DNA of 64,000 nucleotides. Source: Xylocopa sonorina. Lineage: Eukaryota; Arthropoda; Insecta; Hymenoptera; Apidae. The DNA lies in the NCBI RefSeq assembly GCF_050948175.1, contig NW_027490126.1:1541834-1605833 (forward strand), given 5' to 3'. This document shows positions 38,500-53,159 of the stretch, piece by piece (the stretch's first letter is position 1; the number at the start of each line of letters is the position of its first letter). The notes below the pieces were generated by a model. It ran no database searches and was not told where the DNA came from. It saw only the letters and a program-made list of their open reading frames with translations. Both the position numbers and the translations under genes were made by a program.

Positions 38500-41030
38500 A
38501 TATTATATCTTACCATGAAACATTGAAATGAGATGCGATATCGCGTTTTAAGAATCATAAGAACTCTATTACTACGATACGTTGACATCTGCAAACGCTA
38601 TTTCCTTGCAAGGAAGTGCGCATTCATATTTAGTTGATGTGTAGACGAGGAATGGATAACACTTCGCAAATCATATTATATCTTACCATGAAACATAGAA
38701 ATGAGATGCGATATCGAGTTTTAAGAATCATAAGAACTCTATTGCTACGATACGTAGACATCTGCAAACGCTATTTCCTTGCAAGGAAGTGTCGCATTTA
38801 CATTCATTTGAAGCGTAGACGAGGAATGCATAACACTTCGCAATGAATATTATATCTCATCAGGAAACATAGGTATGAGATGCAATATCTCGTTTTAAGA
38901 AGCATTTGAACTCTATTGCTTCGATACGTAGACATCTGCAAACGCTATTTCCTTGCAAGGAAGTGTCGCATTTACATTCATTTGAAGTGTAGACGAGGAA
39001 TACATAACACTTCGCAAATCATATTATATCTTACCATGAAACATAGAAATGAGATGCGATATCGCGTTTTAAGAAGCATTAGAACTCTATTGCTACGATA
39101 CGTAGACATCTGCAAACGCTATTTCCTTGCAAGGAAGTGTCGCACTTACATTTATTTGAAGTGTAGACGAGGAATACATGACACTTCGCAAATCATGTTA
39201 TATCTTACCATGAAACATAGAAATGAGATGCGATATCGCGTTTTAAGAATCATATGAACTCTATTGCTACGAGACGTAGACATCTGCAATCGCTATTTCC
39301 TTGCAAGGAAGTGTCGCATTTACATTCATTTGAAGTGTAGACGAGGAATACGTGACACTTCGCAAATCATATTATTTCTTACCATGAAACATAGAAATGA
39401 GATGCGATATCGCGTTTTAAGAATCATAAGAACTCTATTGCTACGATACGTAGACATCTGCAAACGCTATTTCCTAGCGAGGAAGTATCGCATTCACATT
39501 CATTTGAAGTGTAGACAAGGAATACATAACACTTCGCGAATCATGTTATATCTTACCATGAAATATAGAAATGAGATGCGATATCGCGTTCCAAGAATCG
39601 TATGAACTCTATTGCTACGAGACGTAGACATCTGCAATCGCTATTTCCCTGCAAGGAAGTGTCGCATTTACATTCATTTGAAGTGTAGACGAGGAATACA
39701 TGACACTTCGCAAATCATATTATATCTTACCATGAAACATAGATTTGAGATGCGATATCGCGTTTTAAGAATCATAAGAACTCTATTGCTACGATACGTT
39801 GACATCTGCAAACGCTATTTCCTTGCAAGGAAGTGCGCATTTACATTTAGTTGATGTGTAGACGAGGAATACATAACACTTCGCAAATCATATTATATCT
39901 TACCATGAAACATAGAAATGAGATGCGATATCGCGTTTTAAGAATCATAAGAACTCTATTGCTACGATACGTTGACATCTGCAAACGCTATTTCCTTGCA
40001 AGGAAGTGCGCATTTACATTTAGTTGATGTGTAGACGAGGAATACATAACACTTCGCAAATCATATTATATCTTACCATGAAACATAGAAATGAGATGCG
40101 ATATCGAGTTTTAAGAATCATAAGAACTCTATTGCTACGATACGTAGACATCTGCAAACGCTATTTCCTTGCAAGGAAGTGTCGCATTTACATTCATTTG
40201 AAGCGTAGACGAGGAATGCATAACACTTCGCAATGAATATTATATCTTATCAGGAAACATAGGTATGAGATGCAATATCTCGTTTTAAGAAGCATTTGAA
40301 CTCTATTGCTTCGATACGTAGACATCTGCAAACGCTATTTCCTTGCAAGGAAGTGTCGCACTTACATTTATTTGAAGTGTAGACGAGGAATACGTGACAC
40401 TTCGCAAATCATATTATTTCTTACCATGAAACATAGAAATGAGATGCGATATCGCGTTTTAAGAATCATAAGAACTCTATTGCTACGATACGTAGACATC
40501 TGCAAACGCTATTTCCTAGCGAGGAAGTATCGCATTCACATTCATTTGAAGTGTAGACAAGGAATACATAACACTTCGCGAATCATGTTATATCTTACCA
40601 TGAAATATAGAAATGAGATGCGATATCGCGTTCTAAGAATCGTATGAACTCTATTGCTACGAGACGTAGACATCTGCAATCGCTATTTCCCTGCAAGGAA
40701 GTGTCGCATTTACATTCATTTGAAGTGTAGACGAGGAATACATAACACTTCGCAAATCATATTATATCTTACCATGAAACATAGATTTGAGATGCGATAT
40801 CGCGTTTTAAGAATCATAAGAACTCTATTGCTACGATACGTTGACATCTGCAAACGCTATTTCCTTGCAAGGAAGTGCGCATTTACATTTAGTTGATGTG
40901 TAGACGAGGAATACATAACACTTCGCAAATCATATTATATCTTACCATGAAACATAGAAATGAGATGCGATATCGCGTTTTAAGAATCATAAGAACTCTA
41001 TTGCTACGATACGTTGACATCTGCAAACGC
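38500..41030 (+). repeat. Satellite segment with a 6-mer (1,042-bp) duplication
   Basis: About 39,330-40,000 matches 40,372-41,040 at an offset of 1,042 bp (6 x 174 minus 2). Markers are CATATTATTTC, CTTCGCGAATCATG, GAAATATAGAAATG, AATCGTATGAAC, TATTTCCCTGC and GATTTGAGATG. The 40,306-43,156 region repeats the same markers at 2,260 bp (13 x 174 minus 2). Substitutions distinguish copies, for example CGCGTTCCAAG near 39,590 against CGCGTTCTAAG near 40,632 and 42,892. Confidence 0.82.
39786..39958 (+). repeat. Representative 173-bp variant monomer
   Basis: Phase points lie 173 bp apart. One base is missing in GAAGTGCGCATTT compared with GAAGTGTCGCATTT, and the following segment reads TTTAGTTGATGTG instead of TTCATTTGAAGTG. 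The same linked variants recur across the array (for example near 3,724, 14,671, 28,230, 34,270, 43,137 and 51,133). A related form with TTTATTTGATGTG occurs after 53,900. The linked set marks a real monomer subfamily rather than sequencing error. The one-base loss shifts the open frame and ends it at TGA. Confidence 0.9.
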
Positions 41031-42600
41031 TATTTCCTTGCAGGGAAGTGTCGCATTTACATTCATTTGAAGTGTAGACGAGGAATACATAACACTTCGC
41101 AAATCATATTATACCTTACCATGAAACATAGAAATGAGATGCGATATCGCGTTTTAGGAAGCATTAGAACACAATTGCTACGATAGGTAGACATTTGCAA
41201 ACGCTATTTCCTAGCAAAGAAGTCTCGCATTTACATTGATTTGAAGTATAGGCGAGGAATACATAACACTTCGCAATGAATATTATATCTTATCATGAAA
41301 CATAGATATGAGATGCGATATCGCGTTTTATGAAGCATTAGAACACTATTGCTACGAGACGTAGACATCTGCAATCGCTATTTCCTTGCAAGGAGGTGTC
41401 GCATTTACATTCATTTGAAGTGTAGACGAGGAATACATAACACTTCGCAAATCATATTATATCTTACCATGAAACATAGAAATGAAATGCGATATCGCGT
41501 TTTGAGAAGCATTAGAACTCTATTGCTACGATACCTAGACATCTGCAGACGCTATTTCCTAGCAATGAAGTGTCGCATTTACATTCATTTGAAGTGTAGA
41601 CGAGGAATACATGATACTTCGCAAATCATATTATATCTTACCATGAAACATAGAAATGAGATGCGATAACGCGTTTTAAGCATCATAAGAACTCTATTGT
41701 TACGATACGTAGACATCTGCAGACGCTATTTCCTAGCAAAGAAGTGTCGCATTCACATTCATTTGAAGTGTAGACGAGGAATACATAACACTTCGCAAAT
41801 CATGTTATATCTTACCATGAAACATAGAAATGAGTTGCGATATCGCGTTTTAAGAATCATAAGAACTCTATTGCTACGAGACGTAGACATCTGCAATCGC
41901 TATTTCCTTGCAAGGAAGTGTCGCATTTACATTCATTTGAAGTGTAGACGAGGAATACATGACACTTCGCAAATCATATTATATCTTACCATGAAACATA
42001 GAAATGAGAAGCGATATCGCGTTTTAAGAAGCATTAGAACTCTATTGCTACGATACCTAGACATCTGCAGACGTTATTTCCTAGCAAGGAAGTGTCGCAT
42101 TTACATTCATTTGAAGTGTAGACGAGGAATACATGATACTTCGCAAATCATATTATATCTTTCCATGAAACATAGAAATGAGATGCGATATCGCGTTTTA
42201 AGAATCATATGAACTCTATTGCTACGAGACGTAGACATCTGCAATCGCTATTTCCTTGCAAGGAAGTGCGCATTCATATTTAGTTGATGTGTAGACGAGG
42301 AATGGATAACACTTCGCAAATCATATTATATCTTACCATGAAACATAGAAATGAGATGCGATATCGAGTTTTAAGAATCATAAGAACTCTATTGCTACGA
42401 TACGTAGACATCTGCAAACGCTATTTCCTTGCAAGGAAGTGTCGCATTTACATTCATTTGAAGCGTAGACGAGGAATGCATAACACTTCGCAATGAATAT
42501 TATATCTTATCAGGAAACATAGGTATGAGATGCAATATCTCGTTTTAAGAAGCATTTGAACTCTATTGCTTCGATACGTAGACATCTGCAAACGCTATTT
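41030..42600 (+). repeat. 24-mer (4,172-bp) duplication, left copy
   Basis: This segment matches 45,202-46,772 at a constant 4,172 bp (24 x 174 minus 4). Markers are TTGCAGGGAAGTG (41,039 and 45,211), TTACATTGATTTG, GGAGGTGTCGC, GCAATGAAGTG, GATAACGCG, CGTTATTTCC and CTTTCCATGAAAC. A private substitution, ATTGTTACGATAC, lies near 41,698. The left third of the block also matches 50,419-51,050. Confidence 0.87.
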
Positions 42601-43539
42601 CCTTGCAAGGAAGTGTCGCACTTACATTTATTTGAAGTGTAGACGAGGAATACGTGACACTTCGCAAATCATATTATTTCTTACCATGAAACATAGAAAT
42701 GAGATGCGATATCGCGTTTTAAGAATCATAAGAACTCTATTGCTACGATACGTAGACATCTGCAAACGCTATTTCCTAGCGAGGAAGTATCGCATTCACA
42801 TTCATTTGAAGTGTAGACAAGGAATACATAACACTTCGCGAATCATGTTATATCTTACCATGAAATATAGAAATGAGATGCGATATCGCGTTCTAAGAAT
42901 CGTATGAACTCTATTGCTACGAGACGTAGACATCTGCAATCGCTATTTCCCTGCAAGGAAGTGTCGCATTTACATTCATTTGAAGTGTAGACGAGGAATA
43001 CATAACACTTCGCAAATCATATTATATCTTACCATGAAACATAGATTTGAGATGCGATATCGCGTTTTAAGAATCATAAGAACTCTATTGCTACGATACG
43101 TTGACATCTGCAAACGCTATTTCCTTGCAAGGAAGTGCGCATTTACATTTAGTTGATGTGTAGACGAGGAATACATAACACTTCGCAAATCATATTATAT
43201 CTTACCATGAAACATAGAAATGAGATGCGATATCGCGTTTTAAGAATCATAAGAACTCTATTGCTACGATACGTTGACATCTGCAAACGCTATTTCCTTG
43301 CAAGGAAGTGCGCATTTACATTTAGTTGATGTGTAGACGAGGAATACATAACACTTCGCAAATCATATTATATCTTACCATGAAACATAGAAATGAGATG
43401 CGATATCGCGTTTTAAGAATCATAGGAACTCTATTGCTACGATACGTAGACATCTGCAAACGCTATTTCCTTGCAAGGAAGTGTCGCATTTACATTCATT
43501 TGAAGTGTAGACGAGGAATACATAACACTTCGCAAATCA

Positions 43540-44370
43540 TATTATATCTTACCATGAAACATAGAAATGAGATGAGATATCCCGTTTTAAGAATCATAAG
43601 AACTCTATTGCTACGATACGTTGACATCTGCAAACGCTATTTCCTTGCAAGGATGTGCGCATTTACATTTAGTTGATGTGTAGACGAGGAATACATAACA
43701 CTTCGTTAATCATATCATATCTTACCATGAAACATAGAAATGAGATACGATATCGCGTTTTAGGAAGCATTAGAACACTATTGCTACGATAGGTAGACAT
43801 TTGCAAACGCTATTTCCTAGCAAAGAAGTCTCGCATTTACATTCATTTGAAGTATAGGCGAGGAATACATAACACTTCGCAATGAATATTATATCTTATC
43901 ATGAAACATAGATGTGAGATCCGATATCGCGTTTTATGAAGCATTAGAACACTATTGCTACGAGACGTAGACATCTGCAATCGCTATTTCCTTGCAAGGA
44001 AGTGTCGCATTTACATTCATTTGAAGTGTAGACGAGGAATACATAACACTTCGCAAATCATATTATATCTTACCATGAAACATAGAAATGAGATGCGATA
44101 TCGCGTTTTGAGAAGCATTAGAACTCTATTGCTACGATACCTAGATATCTGCAGACGCTATTTCCTAGCAAGGAAGTGTCGCATTTACATTCAATTGAAG
44201 TGTAGACGAGGAATACATGATACTTCGCAAATCATATTATATCTTACCATGAAACATAGAAATGAGATGCGATATCGCGTTTTAAGCATCATAAGAACTC
44301 TATTGCTACGATACGTAGACATCTGCAGACGCTATTTCCTAGCAAAGAAGTGTCGCATTTACATTCATTT
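43540..44370 (+). repeat. Segment duplicated at 47,366-48,196 (offset 3,826 bp)
   Basis: Shared markers are GAGATGAGATATCCCG (43,568 and 47,394), GGATGTGCGC, CTTCGTTAATCAT, TAGATGTGAGATCCGATATCGCG, CTAGATATCTGC and TTCAATTGAAG. The offset (22 x 174 minus 2) differs from that of the adjoining segments, so this block is joined to its neighbours in a different way in each place. Confidence 0.82.
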
Positions 44371-45175
44371 GAAGTGTAGACGAGGAATACATAACACTTC
44401 GCAAATCATATTATATCTTACCATGAAACATAGAATTGAGATGCGATATCGCGTTTTAAGAATCATATGAACTCTATTGCTACGAGACGTAGACATCTGC
44501 AATCGCTGTTTCCTTGCAAGGAAGTGTCGCATTTACATTCATTTGAAGTGTAGACGAGGAATACATAACACTTCGCAAATCATATTATATCTTACCATGA
44601 AACATAGAAATGAGATGCGACATCGCGTTCTAAGAAGCATTATAACACTACTGCTACGATAGGTAGACATTTGCAAACGCTATTTCCTTGCAAGGAAGTG
44701 TCGCATTTACATTCATTTGAAGTGTAGACGAGGAATACATAACACTTCGCAAATCATATTATATCTTACCATGAAACATAGAAATGAGATGCGATATCGC
44801 GTTTTAAGAATCATAGGAACCCTATTGCTACGACACGCAGACATCTGCAAACGCTATTTCCTTGTAAAGAAGTGTCGCATTTACATTTATTTGAAGTGTA
44901 GACGAGGGATACATGACACTTCGCAAATCATATTATATCTTACCATGAAACATAGAAATGAGATTCGACATCGCGTTTTAAGAAGCATTAGAAAGCTATT
45001 GCTACGATACGTAGACATCTGCAAACGCTATTTCCTAGCGAGGAAGTATCGCATTCACATTCATTTGAAGTGTAGACAAGGAATACATAACACTTCGCAA
45101 ATCATGTTATATCTTACCATGAAACATAGAAATGAGATGCGATATCGCGTTTTAAGAATCATATGAACTCTATTG
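44370..45175 (+). repeat. Segment duplicated at 48,892-49,697 (offset 4,522 bp)
   Basis: Shared markers are GAATTGAGATG (44,432 and 48,954), GCGACATCGCGTTCTAAG with the GATAGG stop, GACACGCAGAC, TTCCTTGTAAAGAAGTG and GCATTTACATTTATTTG. Private changes here are CGAGGGATAC near 44,904 and CATTATAACAC near 44,640. The match ends where this copy has GATACGTAGAC and the other has GAGACGTAGAC. Confidence 0.82.
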
Positions 45176-45201
45176 CTACGATACGTAGACATCTGCAAAC
45201 G

Positions 45202-46772
45202 CTATTTCCTTGCAGGGAAGTGTCGCATTTACATTCATTCGAAGTGTAGACGAGGAATACATAACACTTCGCAAATCATATTATACCTTACCATGAAACA
45301 TAGAAATGAGATGCGATATCGCGTTTTAGGAAGCATTAGAACACAATTGCTACGATAGGTAGACATTTGCAAACGCTATTTCCTAGCAAAGAAGTCTCGC
45401 ATTTACATTGATTTGAAGTATAGGCGAGGAATACATAACACTTCGCAATGAATATTATATCTTATCATGAAACATAGATATGAGATGCGATATCGCGTTT
45501 TATGAAGCATTAGAACACTATTGCTACGAGACGTAGACATCTGCAATCGCTATTTCCTTGCAAGGAGGTGTCGCATTTACATTCATTTGAAGTGTAGACG
45601 AGGAATACATAACACTTCGCAAATCATATTATATCTTACCATGAAACATAGAAATGAAATGCGATATCGCGTTTTGAGAAGCATTAGAACTCTATTGCTA
45701 CGATACCTAGACATCTGCAGACGCTATTTCCTAGCAATGAAGTGTCGCATTTACATTCATTTGAAGTGTAGACGAGGAATACATGATACTTCGCAAATCA
45801 TATTATATCTTACCATGAAACATAGAAATGAGATGCGATAACGCGTTTTAAGCATCATAAGAACTCTATTGCTACGATACGTAGACATCTGCAGACGCTA
45901 TTTCCTAGCAAAGAAGTGTCGCATTCACATTCATTTGAAGTGTAGACGAGGAATACATAACACTTCGCAAATCATGTTATATCTTACCATGAAACATAGA
46001 AATGAGTTGCGATATCGCGTTTTAAGAATCATAAGAACTCTATTGCTACGAGACGTAGACATCTGCAATCGCTATTTCCTTGCAAGGAAGTGTCGCATTT
46101 ACATTCATTTGAAGTGTAGACGAGGAATACATGACACTTCGCAAATCATATTATATCTTACCATGAAACATAGAAATGAGAAGCGATATCGCGTTTTAAG
46201 AAGCATTAGAACTCTATTGCTACGATACCTAGACATCTGCAGACGTTATTTCCTAGCAAGGAAGTGTCGCATTTACATTCATTTGAAGTGTAGACGAGGA
46301 ATACATGATACTTCGCAAATCATATTATATCTTTCCATGAAACATAGAAATGAGATGCGATATCGCGTTTTAAGAATCATGTGAACTCTATTGCTACGAG
46401 ACGTAGACATCTGCAATCGCTATTTCCTTGCAAGGAAGTGCGCATTCATATTTAGTTGATGTGTAGACGAGGAATGGATAACACTTCGCAAATCATATTA
46501 TATCTTACCATGAAACATAGAAATGAGATGCGATATCGAGTTTTAAGAATCATAAGAACTCTATTGCTACGATACGTAGACATCTGCAAACGCTATTTCC
46601 TTGCAAGGAAGTGTCGCATTTACATTCATTTGAAGCGTAGACGAGGAATGCATAACACTTCGCAATGAATATTATATCTTATCAGGAAACATAGGTATGA
46701 GATGCAATATCTCGTTTTAAGAAGCATTTGAACTCTATTGCTTCGATACGTAGACATCTGCAAACGCTATTT
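45202..46772 (+). repeat. 24-mer (4,172-bp) duplication, right copy
   Basis: This is the partner of 41,030-42,600. It carries the private variants TTCATTCGAAGTG near 45,237 and ATCATGTGAAC near 46,376. Its first 630 bp match 50,419-51,050 at 5,217 bp (30 x 174 minus 3), giving a third copy of the TTGCAGGGAAGTG to GCAATGAAGTG stretch. Confidence 0.86.
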
Positions 46773-49700
46773 CCTTGCAAGGAAGTGTCGCATTTACATT
46801 CATTTGAAGTGTAGACGAGGAATACATAACACTTCGCAAATCATATTATATCTTACCATGAAACATAGAAATGAGATGCGATATCGCGTTTTAAGAAGCA
46901 TTAGAACTCTATTGCTACGATACGTAGACATCTGCAAACGCTATTTCCTTGCAAGGAAGTGTCGCACTTACATTTATTTGAAGTGTAGACGAGGAATACG
47001 TGACACTTCGCAAATCATATTATTTCTTACCATGAAACATAGAAATGAGATGCGATATCGCGTTTTAAGAATCATAAGAACTCTATTGCTACGATACGTA
47101 GACATCTGCAAACGCTATTTCCTAGCGAGGAAGTATCGCATTCACATTCATTTGAAGTGTAGACAAGGAATACATAACACTTCGCGAATCATGTTATATC
47201 TTACCATGAAATATAGAAATGAGATGCGATATCGCGTTCTAAGAATCGTATGAACTCTATTGCTACGAGACGTAGACATCTGCAATCGCTATTTCCCTGC
47301 AAGGAAGTGTCGCATTTACATTCATTTGAAGTGTAGACGAGGAATACATAACACTTCGCAAATCATATTATATCTTACCATGAAACATAGAAATGAGATG
47401 AGATATCCCGTTTTAAGAATCATAAGAACTCTATTGCTACGATACGTTGACATCTGCAAACGCTATTTCCTTGCAAGGATGTGCGCATTTACATTTAGTT
47501 GATTTGTAGACGAGGAATACATAACACTTCGTTAATCATATTATATCTTACCATGAAACATAGAAATGAGATACGATATCGCGTTTTAGGAAGCATTAGA
47601 ACACTATTGCTACGATAGGTAGACATTTGCAAACGCTATTTCCTAGCAAAGAAGTCTCGCATTTACATTCATTTGAAGTATAGGCGAGGAATACATAACA
47701 CTTCGCAATGAATATTATATCTTATCATGAAACATAGATGTGAGATCCGATATCGCGTTTTATGAAGCATTAGAACACAATTGCTACGAGACGTAGACAT
47801 CTGCAATCGCTATTTCCTTGCAAGGAAGTGTCGCATTTACATTCATTTGAAGTGTAGACGAGGAATACATAACACTTCGCAAATCATATTATATCTTACC
47901 ATGAAACATAGAAATGAGATGCGATATCGCGTTTTGAGAAGCATTAGAACTCTATTGCTACGATACCTAGATATCTGCAGACGCTATTTCCTAGCAAGGA
48001 AGTGTCGCATTTACATTCAATTGAAGTGTAGACGAGGAATACATGATACTTCGCAAATCATATTATATCTTACCATGAAACATAGAAATGAGATGCGATA
48101 TCGCGTTTTAAGCATCATAAGAACTCTATTGCTACGATACGTAGACATCTGCAGACGCTATTTCCTAGCAAAGAAGTGTCGCATTCACATTCATTTGAAG
48201 TGTAGACGAGGAATACATAACACTTCGCAAATCATGTTATATCTTACCATGGAACATAGAAATGAAATGCGATATCGCGTTTTAAGAATCATATGAACTC
48301 TATTGCTACGAGACGTAGACATCTGCAATCGCTATTTCCTTGCAAGGAAGTGTCGCATTTACATTCATTTGAAGTGTAGACGAGGAATACATAACACTTC
48401 GCAAATCATATTATATCTTACCATGAAACATAGAATTGAGATGCGATATCGCGTTTTAAGAATCATATGAACTCTATTGCTACGAGACGTAGACATCTGC
48501 AATCCCTATTTCCTTGCAAGAAAGTGTCGCATTTGCATTCATTTGAAGTGTAGACGGGGAATACATAACACTTCGCAAATCATATTATATCTTACCATGA
48601 AACATAGAAATGAGATGCGACATCGCGTTCTAAGAAGCATTAGAACACTACTGCTACGATAGGTAGACATTTGCAAACGCTATTTCCTTGCAAGGAAGTG
48701 TCGCATTTACATTCATTTGAAGTGTAGACGTGGAATACATAACACTTCGCAAATCATATTATATCATACCATGAAACATAGAAATGAGATGCGATATCGC
48801 GTTTTAAGAATCATAGGAACTCTATTGCTACGACACGCAGACATCTGCAAACGCTATTTCCTTGCAAGGAAGTGTCGCATTTACATTCATTTGAAGTGTA
48901 GACGAGGAATACATAACACTTCGCAAATCATATTATATCTTACCATGAAACATAGAATTGAGATGCGATATCGCGTTTTAAGAATCATATGAACTCTATT
49001 GCTACGAGACGTAGACATCTGCAATCGCTATTTCCTTGCAAGGAAGTGTCGCATTTACATTCATTTGATGTGTAGACGAGGAATACATAACACTTCGCAA
49101 ATCATATTATATCTTACCATGAAACATAGAAATGAGATGCGACATCGCGTTCTAAGAAGCATTAGAACACTACTGCTACGATAGGTAGACATTTGCAAAC
49201 GCTATTTCCTTGCAAGGAAGTGTCGCATTTACATTCATTTGAAGTGTAGACGAGGAATACATAACACTTCGCAAATCATATTATATCTTACCATGAAACA
49301 TAGAAATGAGATGCGATATCGCGTTTTAAGAATCATAGGAACCCTATTGCTACGACACGCAGACATCTGCAAACGCTATTTCCTTGTAAAGAAGTGTCGC
49401 ATTTACATTTATTTGAAGTGTAGACGAGGAATACATGACACTTCGCAAATCATATTATATCTTACCATGAAACATAGAAATGAGATTCGACATCGCGTTT
49501 TAAGAAGCATTAGAAAGCTATTGCTACGATACGTAGACATCTGCAAACGCTATTTCCTAGCGAGGAAGTATCGCATTCACATTCATTTGAAGTGTAGACA
49601 AGGAATACATAACACTTCGCAAATCATGTTATATCTTACCATGAAACATAGAAATGAGATGCGATATCGCGTTTTAAGAATCATATGAACTCTATTGCTA

Positions 49701-52400
49701 CGAGACGTAGACATCTGCAATCGCTATTTCCTTGCAAGGAAGTGTCGCATTTACATTCATTTGAAGTGTAGATGAGGAATACATGACACTTCGCAAATCA
49801 TATTATTTCTTACCATGAAACATAGAAATGAGATGCGATATCGCGTTTTAAGAATCATAAGAACTCTATTGCTACGATACGTAGACATCTGCAAACGCTA
49901 TTTCCTAGCGAGGAAGTATCGCATTCACATTCATTTGAAGTGTAGACAAGGCATACATTACACTTCGCGAATCATGTTATATCTTACCATGAAACATAGA
50001 AATGAGATGCGATATCGCGTTTTAAGAAGCATTAGAACTCTATTGCTACGATACCTAGACATCTGCAGACGCTATTTCCTAGCAAGGAAGTGTCGCATTT
50101 ACATTCAATTGAAGTGTAGACGAGGAATACATGATACTTCGCAAATCATATTATATCTTACCATGAAACATAGAAATGAGATGCGATATCGCGTTTTAAG
50201 AATCATAAGAACTCTCTTGCTACGATACGTAGACATCTGCAAACGCTATTTCCTTGCAAGGAAGTGCGCATTTACATTTAGTTGATGTGTAGACGATGAA
50301 TACATAACACTTCGCAAATCATATTATATCTTACCATGAAACATAGAAATGAGATGCGATATCGCGTTTTAAGAAGCATTTGAACTCTATTGCTACGATA
50401 CGTAGACATCTGCAAACGCTATTTCCTTGCAGGGAAGTGTCGCATTTACATTCATTTGAAGTGTAGACGAGGAATACATAACACTTCGCAAATCATATTA
50501 TACCTTACCATGAAACATAGAAATGAGATGCGATATCGCGTTTTAGGAAGCATTAGAACACAATTGCTACGATAGGTAGACATTTGCAAACGCTATTTCC
50601 TAGCAAAGAAGTCTCGCATTTACATTGATTTGAAGTATAGGCGAGGAATACATAACACTTCGCAATGAATATTATATCTTATCATGAAACATAGATATGA
50701 GATGCGATATCGCGTTTTATGAAGCATTAGAACACTATTGCTACGAGACGTAGACATCTGCAATCGCTATTTCCTTGCAAGGAGGTGTCGCATTTACATT
50801 CATTTGAAGTGTAGACGAGGAATACATAACACTTCGCAAATCATATTATATCTTACCATGAAACATAGAAATGAAATGCGATATCGCGTTTTGAGAAGCA
50901 TTAGAACACTATTGCTACGATACCTAGACATCTGCAGACGCTATTTCCTAGCAATGAAGTGTCGCATTTACATTCATTTGAAGTGTAGACGAGGAATACA
51001 TGATACTTCGCAAATCATATTATATCTTACCATGAAACATAGAAATGAGTTGCGATATCGCGTTTTAAGAATCATAAGAACTCTATTGCTACGATACGTT
51101 GACATCTGCAAACGCTATTTCCTTGCAAGGAAGTGCGCATTTACATTTAGTTGATGTGTAGACGAGGAATACATAACACTTCGCAAATCATATTATATCT
51201 TACCATGAAACATAGAAATGAGATACGATATCGCGTTTTAAGAAGCATTAGAACACTACTGCTACGATAGGTAGACATTTGCAAACGCTATTTCCTAGCA
51301 AGGAAGTGTCGCATTTACATTCATTTGAATCGTAGGCGAGGAATGCATAACACTTCGCAATGAATATTATATCTTATCATGAAACATAGATATGAGATGC
51401 AATATCTCGTTTTAAGAAGCATTTGAACTCTATTGCTTCGATACGTAGACATCTGCAAACGCTATTTCCTTGCAAGGAAGTGTCGCATTTACATTCATTT
51501 GAAGTGTAGAAAAGGAATACATGACACTTCGCAAAACATATTATATCTTACCATGAAACATAGAAATGAGATTCGACATCGCGTTTTAAGAAGCATTAGA
51601 AAGCTATTGCTACGATACGTAGACATCTGCAAACGCTATTTCCTAGCGAGGAAGTATCGCATTCACATTCATTTGAAGTGTAGACAAGGAATACATAACA
51701 CTTCGCAAATCATGTTATATCTTACCATGAAACATAGAAATGAGTTGCGATATCGCGTTTTAAGAATCATATGAACTCTATTGCTGCGAGACGTAGACAT
51801 CTGCAATCGCTATTTCCTTGCAAGGAAGTGTCGCATTTACATTCATTTGAAGTGTAGACGAGGAATACATAACACTTCGCAAATCATATTACATCTTACC
51901 ATGAAACATAGAAATGAGATGCGATATCGCGTTTTAAGAAGCATTAGAACTCTATTGCTACGATACCTAGACATCTGAAGACGCTATTTCCTAGCAAGGA
52001 AGTATCGCATTTACACTCATTTGTAGTGTAGACGAGGAATACATGACACTTCGCAAATCATATTATATCTTACCATGAAACATAGAAATTAGAAGCGATA
52101 TCGCGTTTTAAGAAGCATTAGAACTCTATTGCTACGATACCTAGACATCTGCAGACGCTATTTCCTAGCAAGGAAGTGTCGCATTTACATTCATTTGAAG
52201 TGTAGACGAGGAATACATGATACTTCGCAAACCGTATTATATCTTACCATGAAACATAGAAATTAGATGCGATATCGCGTTTGAAGAATCATAAGAACTC
52301 TATTGCTACGATACGTAGACATCTGCAAACGCTATTTCCTTGCAAGGAAGTGTCGCATTTACATTCATTTGAATCGTAGACGAGGAATGCATAACACTTC
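46773..52400 (+). repeat. Patchwork satellite segment
   Basis: This region reuses blocks from 38,900-45,200 in altered order. The 46,738-47,250 stretch has extra monomers compared with 42,566-42,907, which shifts the offset from 4,172 to 4,346 bp. The 47,366-48,196 and 48,892-49,697 pieces match 43,540 and 44,370. The 50,419-51,050 piece matches 45,202. The last part, 51,050-52,400, mixes type A subtypes with stop-bearing monomers (CTGAAGACGC near 51,976; TTTGTAGTGTAG near 52,021). No unique sequence is present. Confidence 0.78.
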
Positions 52401-53159
52401 GCAATGAATATTATATCTTATCAGGAAACATAGATATGAGATGCAATATCTCGTTTTAAGAAGCATTTGAACTCTATTGCTACGATACGTAGACTTCTGC
52501 AATCGCTATTTCCTAGCAAGGAAGTGTCGCATTTACATTCATTTGAAGTGTAGACGAGGAATACATGACACGTCGCAAATCATATTATATCCTACCATGA
52601 AACATAGAAATGACATTCGACATCGCGTTTTAAAAGCATTAGAAAGCTATTGCTACAATACGTAGAAAACTGCAAACGCTATTTCCTAGCGAGGAAGTAT
52701 CGCATTCACATTCATTTGAAGTGTAGACAAGGAATACATAACACTTCGCAAATCATGTTATATCTTACCATGAAACATAGAAATGAGATGCGATATCGCG
52801 TTTTTAAGAATCATATGAACTCTATTGCTACGAGACGTAGACATCTGCAATCGCTATTTCCTTGCAAGGAAGTGTCGCATTTACATTCATTTGAAGTGTA
52901 GACGAGGAATACATAACACTTCGCAAATCATATTATATCTTACCATGAAACATAGAAATGAGATGCGATATCGCGTTTTAAGAATCATAGGAACTCTATT
53001 GCTAAGATACGTAGATATCTGCAATCGATATTTCCTTGCAAAGAAGTGTCGCATTTACATTCATTTGAAGTGTAGACGAGGAATACATAACACTTCGCAA
53101 ATCATATTATATCTTACCGTGAAACATAGAAATGAGATGCGATATCGCGTTTTAAGAAT

